9,864 nt of DNA, from positions 1 to 9,864 of the forward strand of contig JAJPHP010000061.1 of NCBI GenBank assembly GCA_021325255.1. Direction: 5' to 3'. Under the pieces are notes generated by a model. The model was given only the letters and a program-made list of their open reading frames with translations, did not search any database and had not been told where the DNA came from. A program made the translations under genes and the position numbers. Positions 6,439-9,864 of the stretch are shown here, one piece after another. The DNA is from Nitrososphaerota archaeon. Its GTDB lineage: Archaea > Thermoproteota > Nitrososphaeria > Nitrososphaerales > CADDZS01. Positions within the stretch are counted from its first letter, which is position 1. Each line of letters begins with the position of its first letter.

Positions 6439-6999
6439 TTACCTTAGCTGAACTTTGGTCAGCCTTTCCTCTGGATTTGGTTCCTTCTTTGGAACGGTGA
6501 GCTGCAAGAGCCCATCCTTCATGGTGGCGTCCACTTTCTGAGGAACTACCTCTTCAGGGAATTCAATGACTCTTTCAAAGGCAGAGTATGCACGTTCCCT
6601 CCAAAGATAGTTCGGGCTGCTGTTGATCGCACTTTTCTGCTCGTTCTGAATTTGCTCTTGCTTTGGTTGCTCTGCGTGTATCACTAGCCCGTATTTGTTC
6701 ATCTGAAGGTCGACTTGGTCCTTGCTGAAGCCGGGGAGTTCTGCGATAAGAATGTAGTTGTCGCCGTCGTCAACGAGATCTACAATTGGACATCTGACTG
6801 GAAGCTGCGACAACGGTGTGGTTGTTGCCAAGCGAGTGAAAGGAGACATGAGCTGGTTGAACGATCTCCGAAAGTCGTTGAATATGCTGTCGAAGCCGGT
6901 TGTTATGGCAGTCTGTTGAGGACTTTGCACCGTAGTAGCGCTTGGAGAGTTAGACCCGTTGCTACTATTTCTCTTAGTTATTGTTCTTGTTTGGCTCAT
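6439..6999 (-). CDS. hsp20: Small heat shock protein Hsp20, copy 1
   Basis: This 186-aa protein is a cytoplasmic holdase chaperone of the alpha-crystallin/Hsp20 family. Residues 1-60 are a Ser/Thr/Gln-rich disordered arm with a short amphipathic FDSIFNDFRRSF segment. The alpha-crystallin domain spans about 72-171: DLVDDGDNYILIAELPGFS at the start and GLLQLTVPKKE at the end, with a long linker at 110-130. The tail has V-x-L (VQL), the usual C-terminal oligomerisation motif. ATG 6999 is chosen over the GTG at 7011 because that GTG is part of the ribosome binding site GGTGA (7008-7012) and because copy 2 starts with the same MSQTRTI. Its promoter carries a dyad next to the TATA box. The last 69 bp are identical to those of copy 2. 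Confidence 0.95.
   Translation of the reverse strand: MSQTRTITKRNSSNGSNSPSATTVQSPQQTAITTGFDSIFNDFRRSFNQLMSPFTRLATTTPLSQLPVRCPIVDLVDDGDNYILIAELPGFSKDQVDLQMNKYGLVIHAEQPKQEQIQNEQKSAINSSPNYLWRERAYSAFERVIEFPEEVVPQKVDATMKDGLLQLTVPKKEPNPEERLTKVQLR
6441..6509 (-). repeat. 69-bp identical 3' end of hsp20-1 (matches 8982-9050)
   Basis: The last 69 bp of this gene, from the final stop-codon base inward, are identical to 8982-9050 in hsp20-2. Upstream of this block the two genes differ at many third positions. The sharp boundary points to recent gene conversion or copying. Confidence 0.9.
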
Positions 7000-7018
7000 A
7001 ACTACAGTCACCTTAGTT

Positions 7019-7045
7019 TACTACAAGAAGTAGTATACGATATAA
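7019..7045 (-). promoter_or_regulatory. hsp20-1 promoter: TATA box plus dyad operator candidate
   Basis: On the minus strand TTATAT (7040-7045) is the TATA-like box. Five bases downstream lies TACTAC-N5-GTAGTA (7019-7035), a perfect dyad that ends about where transcription should begin. hsp20-2 has CTACT/AGTAG dyads at the same place. Bound protein here would block the initiation complex. Confidence 0.55.
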
Positions 7046-7142
7046 TCTCTGCGTAAAAATTTTAAGAGCATAACTAACCTTCAGAGAGTAACTTAAAATA
7101 AAACTACTTACCCTATCTCAGAAACGGGTGAAAAGTGAAGAA

Positions 7143-7469
7143 ATGTCAAGCAATAGAACTTCTACGATGGTCGCAGGGATAGTCGGTCTCATCCTGGGAG
7201 TGGGAGCGACGATACTGGCTCTGCTCTTTCACTATCATCCGATCATCTCCGGTTCAATTGGAGCAATCTTACTTGCGCTTGGTGGAGCAGCAGTCGGTTA
7301 CTCATACGCGTTATGGCATCAGCAAGCGAAAATGCAAATTCAAACTCCACAGGCACAACACTCGACTCTTCAGGAGAAGAACCGGCTCATCAGGTGGAGC
7401 TTTCCCACAGTGATTCTGGCTTCCCTTAGACCACGTGCCTACGAAAGAAAGCTCGGGGCGGGAGTATGA
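7143..7469 (+). CDS. Membrane protein with two helices, unknown function (108 aa)
   Basis: This gene is divergent from hsp20-1. ATG 7143 is preferred over the in-frame GTG at 7128, which overlaps GGGTGA (7126-7131), a ribosome binding site 11 bases before the ATG. Residues 9-29 and 34-58 are glycine-rich hydrophobic segments, probably a transmembrane hairpin with HYHP in the turn. Residues 59-108 are polar at first (Gln-rich) and then basic with a short hydrophobic patch. The final 25-30 residues have an odd composition, so a frameshifted tail is possible. A TATA-like TTAAAATA lies at 7093-7100. No family is recognised. The shared intergenic region with hsp20-1 suggests joint control. Confidence 0.65.
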   Translation: MSSNRTSTMVAGIVGLILGVGATILALLFHYHPIISGSIGAILLALGGAAVGYSYALWHQQAKMQIQTPQAQHSTLQEKNRLIRWSFPTVILASLRPRAYERKLGAGV

Positions 7470-7545
7470 TTAGGAGAGAGAAGAATGTTTTCCCCTTACT
7501 CTCCATGGCGAATATTGCTTCTTTTATCTTCGTCCCTAGCTTCGC
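7470..7545 (+). other. 3' region after the two-helix membrane gene
   Basis: A 27-aa ATG frame (7484-7567) of no recognisable character lies here and is not called. The stretch leads into the hairpin at 7546-7618. Confidence 0.3.
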
Positions 7546-7618
7546 GGTCGGGAGGAAGTAAAGCCTAAAGACAGATGGCGTGCGCAAGGGTTTCAGTCCC
7601 TTTTTCTTCCTTCCGACC
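7546..7618 (+). repeat. 13-bp stem hairpin with inner hairpin
   Basis: GGTCGGGAGGAAG (7546-7558) pairs over all 13 positions with CTTCCTTCCGACC (7606-7618), using one G-U pair. The 47-nt loop holds a second hairpin, AAGGG (7586-7590) with CCCTT (7598-7602). A T8 run follows at 7639-7646. It may be a 3'-UTR structure, an independent small RNA, or a remnant of a small inverted-repeat element. Confidence 0.5.
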
Positions 7619-7638
7619 CTATCCCCACCCCATACCAA

Positions 7639-7646
7639 TTTTTTTT
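7639..7646 (+). terminator. T8 tract, probable terminator
   Basis: Eight T bases on the plus strand, downstream of the membrane gene and the hairpin. A T-tract of this length is a good archaeal terminator. Confidence 0.5.
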
Positions 7647-7685
7647 GGATCTAACTCTGGAACTTCAGGTGAGGGAGAATCTAAT

Positions 7686-7901
7686 ATGAGTAAAGAAGTA
7701 CAAAGTCAACTTGGAAAAAGTTGTTGAAAAATTGGTCGCTCGCAACCACAAAAGGAACAGACGACATTTAGTATCGAAAGCTCAGAAGTTAGTTCAGGGA
7801 ACGACGCAGTAGCTACTCAGCTGGACGTTCTCTTGAAGTGCAACAAGACATACAACTCTAGGGACGAGCTCGTTAGTCCCTACGACAGATATTCAATTTG
7901 A
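7686..7901 (+). pseudogene. Possible small gene (about 70 aa) with lesions
   Basis: GGTGAGGGAG (7669-7678) is a strong ribosome binding site placed correctly before ATG 7686. The ATG frame meets TGA at codon 14 (7725-7727) but is then open to TGA 7899-7901. An alternative frame, one base on, covers 7708-7810 and encodes a basic, helix-prone stretch (LEKVVEKLVARNHKRNRR). The best reading joins the ATG, this basic middle and the polar C-terminal part (DAVATQLDVLLKCNK) through two compensating indels. An internal TGA from a point change is the other option. The family is unknown. Strong initiation but a broken frame suggests a real gene that is decayed or misread. Confidence 0.35.
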
Positions 7902-7915
7902 GATGAGGATTGATT

Positions 7916-8044
7916 ATGTGCACCCCAAATTCTATGCAAATAGCCGGTATCAAAAAGGTCCTGAAAAAACCATTTCTCGTCGAATTGCTCTGCGCACTAT
8001 CTGACGCGCAAAATATGAGAGAGCTGGATCAAATAATTCGTTGA
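7916..8044 (+). CDS. Possible 42-aa protein
   Basis: A short ATG frame rich in Leu, Lys and Val with an amphipathic middle (GIKKVLKKPFLVELLCAL). A weak ATGAGG ribosome binding site lies about eight bases upstream. It ends just before a T-rich tract at 8051-8072, as expected for the end of a transcript. A competing frame from ATG 7903 (33 aa) overlaps it. No family is recognised. Confidence 0.3.
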   Translation: MCTPNSMQIAGIKKVLKKPFLVELLCALSDAQNMRELDQIIR

Positions 8045-8050
8045 CCTCCA

Positions 8051-8072
8051 TATTCTGTTTCTGTTTTTTCTT
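8051..8072 (+). terminator. T-rich tract between convergent genes
   Basis: The plus strand is T-rich here, including a run of six T bases (8064-8069). It could terminate rightward transcripts from the 7686-8044 region, which converge on the regulator gene. Confidence 0.4.
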
Positions 8073-8772
8073 ATAATCGCAGGCCTTTCGCTATATCGTC
8101 GAGAAGCTTGCGCACAACGTCTTCACGCAGGTTGACCGATTCCGAAATCTCGGAAACGTTTCTGCTGCGAGTGTCGAGTATGTGATACATAACTCGCCTG
8201 GCGTCGGTACTCTTTTCCGATTTCTTGATTCGTTTGACTGCTTCACTCATCGCAAGATTTCTGATGTAGAGGAGGGCAACCTTTTCATCTTCCAGCTCTC
8301 CAAGATGTCTATCAACATCCGAGATGACTTTTCCTATCAAATTGATAGTTTCATTTTGGTCTCTCGGGGAGCGAAGAATCTTGTCGATTCTGTTTGCAAG
8401 TGCCAACGTATCTTTTGTGACACCCAGATCCTCTGCGTCCCCAGTATTTAGGTCGATAAGTTTCGACGAAAACAAATTAGGAGCAAAATTGAAACTCAAC
8501 GCAATGCTCTTCTTCAGGGCGTATTCCTTTCTGCTCGGTCCATTAGGACTAGGTTCGAGTGAGGAAGCGACTATGCCTGCATCCTCGAGTGCGTCTAGGT
8601 GCTTTGCAATTAATTGTTGACCCACCCCGAGCTCCTTCGATAGTTGAAGTGGATAACTCGGCTCCTGGCTCAGCCTTTTGATTATGTCCCTTCTGACTTG
8701 GTTATTTATCATAGATAGAATAGCATCAAGTTCCTCCTGCTCCTTGCTGCTCGCCGTTTGGTATCGTTGCAA
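8071..8772 (-). CDS. ArsR-type winged-helix regulator, similar to heat-shock repressor Phr
   Basis: This 233-aa protein starts with a winged helix (about residues 14-88). Helices NNQVRRDIIKRL and LSKELGVGQQLIAKHL form the HTH, and a basic wing SPNGPSRKEYAL follows. The next segment, FNFAPNLFSSKLIDL, continues the match to Pyrococcus Phr, whose corresponding parts I recall as LGVGQKAVLEHL and TPTLFGSEMYEA. A charged helical region (120-185) would be the dimerisation coiled coil. The last 45 residues (NVSEISESVNLREDVVRKLLDDI) look like a further HTH that I do not expect in Phr. Phr represses hsp20 and AAA+ ATPase genes and its own gene. Lying between two hsp20 genes and near dnaK supports that role. 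The start is TTG 8772; the first in-frame ATG is at residue 21 and would cut into the first helix. Confidence 0.85.
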   Translation of the reverse strand: MQRYQTASSKEQEELDAILSMINNQVRRDIIKRLSQEPSYPLQLSKELGVGQQLIAKHLDALEDAGIVASSLEPSPNGPSRKEYALKKSIALSFNFAPNLFSSKLIDLNTGDAEDLGVTKDTLALANRIDKILRSPRDQNETINLIGKVISDVDRHLGELEDEKVALLYIRNLAMSEAVKRIKKSEKSTDARRVMYHILDTRSRNVSEISESVNLREDVVRKLLDDIAKGLRL

Positions 8773-8775
8773 AAC

Positions 8776-8815
8776 GTACTCCCCTACTCCGTTGAGTCTC
8801 CTCGAACACTATTTA
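8776..8815 (-). promoter_or_regulatory. Regulator promoter: TATA box and repeated half-site
   Basis: On the minus strand TAAATA (8810-8815) is a likely TATA box. AGTAG-GGG-AGTAC (8776-8788) falls over the expected start of transcription. Its AGTAG half-site matches the hsp20 operator candidates, here as a direct repeat, and suggests self-regulation. GGGGAG inside it may also serve as ribosome binding site for TTG 8772. Confidence 0.35.
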
Positions 8816-8884
8816 CTGACAACATTGAGGATAAAATGTCATTGAACGAATTACTCGGAATGAAAATCGAAAGTGTGTCAGGAA

Positions 8885-8983
8885 TTACAAAATGAGAAAT
8901 GGGCCTGGCACTAGTAGCACCAGTGCCAGCCCACTTGTTGCGAAGACAACTGTTCTTGCTATTTTTGATTGCGCCAACTTCAC
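8885..8983 (-). CDS. 32-aa membrane peptide coupled to hsp20-2
   Basis: The GTG start (8983-8981) overlaps the TGA stop of hsp20-2 as GTGA, the classic arrangement for translational coupling. The frame encodes a basic N-terminus (KLAQSKIAR) followed by about 20 hydrophobic residues with Val, Leu, Ala and a Pro-Gly-Pro turn, so it would be a single-pass membrane peptide. AAGG just before the start, within the Hsp20 C-terminal codons, could act as a ribosome binding site. It has no equivalent after hsp20-1. No family is known to me. A hairpin (TGGCACT 8906-8912 with AGTGCCA 8922-8928) lies within it. Confidence 0.4.
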   Translation of the reverse strand: MKLAQSKIARTVVFATSGLALVLLVPGPFLIL

Positions 8984-9516
8984 CTTAGCTGAACTTTGGT
9001 CAGCCTTTCCTCTGGATTTGGTTCCTTCTTTGGAACGGTGAGCTGCAAGACGCCATCCTTCATACTTCCTTCGACCTTCTGTGGATTGACCTCCTCGGGG
9101 AATTCGATTATCCTCTCGAATGCAGAGTAGGCTCGTTCCCTGTGAAGGTAGTTCTTGTTCTTTTGCTCGTTCTCGGCTTTCTGCTCAGCTCGGATAACGA
9201 GTCCGTCCTTGTTGATTTTGACATCCACCTGGTCCTTGCTGAAGCCTGGAAGTTCCGCGTAGACGGAGTAGTGATCACCTTCGTCGACAAGATCTGCAAT
9301 CGAGGAACGCACCGGAAGTTGCGATAGAGGAGTTGTAGCTGTGATGCCAGTGTACGGATAAAAGGGAGACATTAGTTCGTCGAAGGACCTTCTGAACTGG
9401 TCGAAGATGTTGTCGAAGCTTGTTGAAAGCGGCGTTTGCTGAGTGTTCGCAAGCTGTTGCGTAGAAGTGCTACTACCGGGGTTGTTTCTTCGTCTTATAG
9501 TTCTTGTTTGACTCAT
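8980..9516 (-). CDS. hsp20: Small heat shock protein Hsp20, copy 2
   Basis: This 178-aa holdase chaperone is a paralogue of the protein at 6439-6999. It has a Ser/Thr/Gln-rich arm (1-60) with FDNIFDQFRRSF, an alpha-crystallin domain at about 72-163 (ELPGF at 88-92, GVLQLTVPK at 155-163) and a C-terminal V-x-L motif (VQL, 175-177). The linker after VIRAEQ is shorter than in copy 1. ATG 9516 follows GGTGA (9526-9530) at a good distance. It is divergent from dnaK over a 154-bp shared promoter region. Hsp20 holds unfolded clients that the DnaK system then refolds, so the pairing makes functional sense. Its stop overlaps the start of a 32-aa membrane peptide. Confidence 0.96.
   Translation of the reverse strand: MSQTRTIRRRNNPGSSTSTQQLANTQQTPLSTSFDNIFDQFRRSFDELMSPFYPYTGITATTPLSQLPVRSSIADLVDEGDHYSVYAELPGFSKDQVDVKINKDGLVIRAEQKAENEQKNKNYLHRERAYSAFERIIEFPEEVNPQKVEGSMKDGVLQLTVPKKEPNPEERLTKVQLR
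8982..9050 (-). repeat. 69-bp identical 3' end of hsp20-2 (matches 6441-6509)
   Basis: Partner of the block in hsp20-1. After two mismatches the identity resumes for 11 bp, then the copies diverge. Confidence 0.9.
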
Positions 9517-9531
9517 AGCGTCTTTATCACC

Positions 9532-9565
9532 AGTAGCCTACTGATAGTAGACTACTACTATATAA
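9532..9565 (-). promoter_or_regulatory. hsp20-2 promoter: TATA box and two tandem palindromes
   Basis: On the minus strand TTATATA (9559-9565) is a good TATA box preceded by purines. Next to it lie two 11-bp palindromes, AGTAG-A-CTACT (9546-9556) and AGTAG-C-CTACT (9532-9542; both given on the plus strand), separated by GAT. They fill the space between TATA and the expected transcription start near 9537. hsp20-1 has a related dyad in the same place. Confidence 0.6.
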
Positions 9566-9575
9566 CCCCTTCGTC

Positions 9576-9614
9576 AAATTTTAAATCCTGATACTCTCCA
9601 GTAGTTAGTAACTA
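9576..9614 (+). promoter_or_regulatory. dnaK promoter: TATA box and dyad
   Basis: AAATTTTAAAT (9576-9586) is the likely TATA element for dnaK. The dyad TAGTT-AGT-AACTA (9602-9614) spans the expected start of transcription near 9610 and includes the half-site AGTAG at 9600-9604. It is less like the hsp20 sites than they are like each other. Confidence 0.4.
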
Positions 9615-9670
9615 ATTTTGCGTTTAGAATACGAGATAGAACAAAGAATGATTGGGGTGAACCATGAGAG

Positions 9671-9864
9671 ATGAGCAAGATAATAGGAATCGACTTGGGA
9701 ACCAGTAACTCTGCTGCTGCAGTTATGATGGGCGGCAGGCCCACCATAATCCCTTCAGCAGAGGGTACAAGCGTGGGCGGCAAAGCATTTCCATCGTATG
9801 TGGCTTTCACGAAGGAAGGACAATTGCTTGTAGGAGAGCCAGCTAGAAGACAGGCTGTATCAAA
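9671..9864 (+). CDS. dnaK: Molecular chaperone DnaK (Hsp70), 5' part only
   Basis: Only the first 64 codons are inside the window. They give the Hsp70 ATPase start: [15 protein letters not shown] with the phosphate-1 loop DLGTSNS, then IIPSAEG, PSYVAFT and [10 protein letters not shown], all diagnostic of DnaK. In the cell it refolds and protects proteins with DnaJ and GrpE; neither partner is visible here and they may lie downstream. ATG 9671 is the start because it gives the exact family N-terminus and follows GGGGTGA (9654-9660) at ten bases; the ATG at 9664 is in another frame and hits a stop. The gene is divergent from hsp20-2. Confidence 0.97.
   Translation, partial: MSKIIGIDLGTSNSAAAVMMGGRPTIIPSAEGTSVGGKAFPSYVAFTKEGQLLVGEPARRQAVS

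Noticed and set aside
5982..6500. 172-aa plus-strand frame across the IS end and hsp20-1
   Set aside because: Antisense to the transposase and the hsp20 3' end; composition follows the genes on the other strand.
6715..7056. 113-aa plus-strand frame opposite hsp20-1
   Set aside because: Antisense shadow of a strongly supported Hsp20 gene.
7590..7610. CRISPR-like repeat (GTTTCAGTCCC resembles some repeat units)
   Set aside because: Only a single copy exists and no spacer array follows.

Overview
The window looks archaeal. Start sites carry GGTGA/GGGAGG-type Shine-Dalgarno sequences, upstream regions show TATA-like boxes, TTG and GTG starts are common, and transcripts can end at T-tracts. The stress genes are of archaeal type: an ATP-binding universal stress protein, two Hsp20 paralogues, an N-terminally wHTH regulator resembling Pyrococcus Phr, and the start of dnaK. 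A mesophilic or soil archaeon such as a Nitrososphaeria (Thaumarchaeota) member is my best guess. The clade is inference only.

Layout. Positions 1-1184 are sparse, with a possible two-helix membrane protein (minus) and a possible frameshifted 70-aa ORF (plus). Positions 1185-2853 read rightward: a universal stress protein, a 63-aa two-helix membrane protein and an alpha/beta hydrolase broken by one missing base. A 13-bp sequence recurs just upstream of the TATA boxes of the first two. Positions 2854-3560 hold no convincing gene but contain nested inverted repeats. Positions 3561-6438 are an accessory segment on the minus strand: a 113-aa protein of unknown function, a HEPN-domain (Apea-like) protein broken by a frameshift, and a 1.1-kb IS5-type insertion sequence sitting at the 5' end of the HEPN gene. 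The IS has near-perfect 33-bp terminal repeats and a decayed transposase.

Positions 6439-9864 form a heat-shock region: hsp20-1 (minus), a divergent two-helix membrane protein, a gap with two possible small genes and a 13-bp-stem hairpin, the Phr-like regulator (minus), a 32-aa membrane peptide whose GTG start overlaps the stop of hsp20-2, hsp20-2 (minus), and divergent dnaK (plus, cut by the window end). The promoters of both hsp20 genes, dnaK and the regulator each carry a short dyad or repeated half-site (AGTAG/CTACT type) between the TATA box and the expected transcription start. That is where a Phr-type repressor would act, so the simplest reading is a local heat-shock regulon with its own repressor.

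A recurring feature is single-base damage, often in homopolymers (hydrolase, HEPN gene, transposase, one or two small ORFs), while the USP, Hsp20, regulator and visible dnaK frames are clean. This is either real decay of an accessory region or sequencing error in homopolymers; the sequence alone cannot separate the two.
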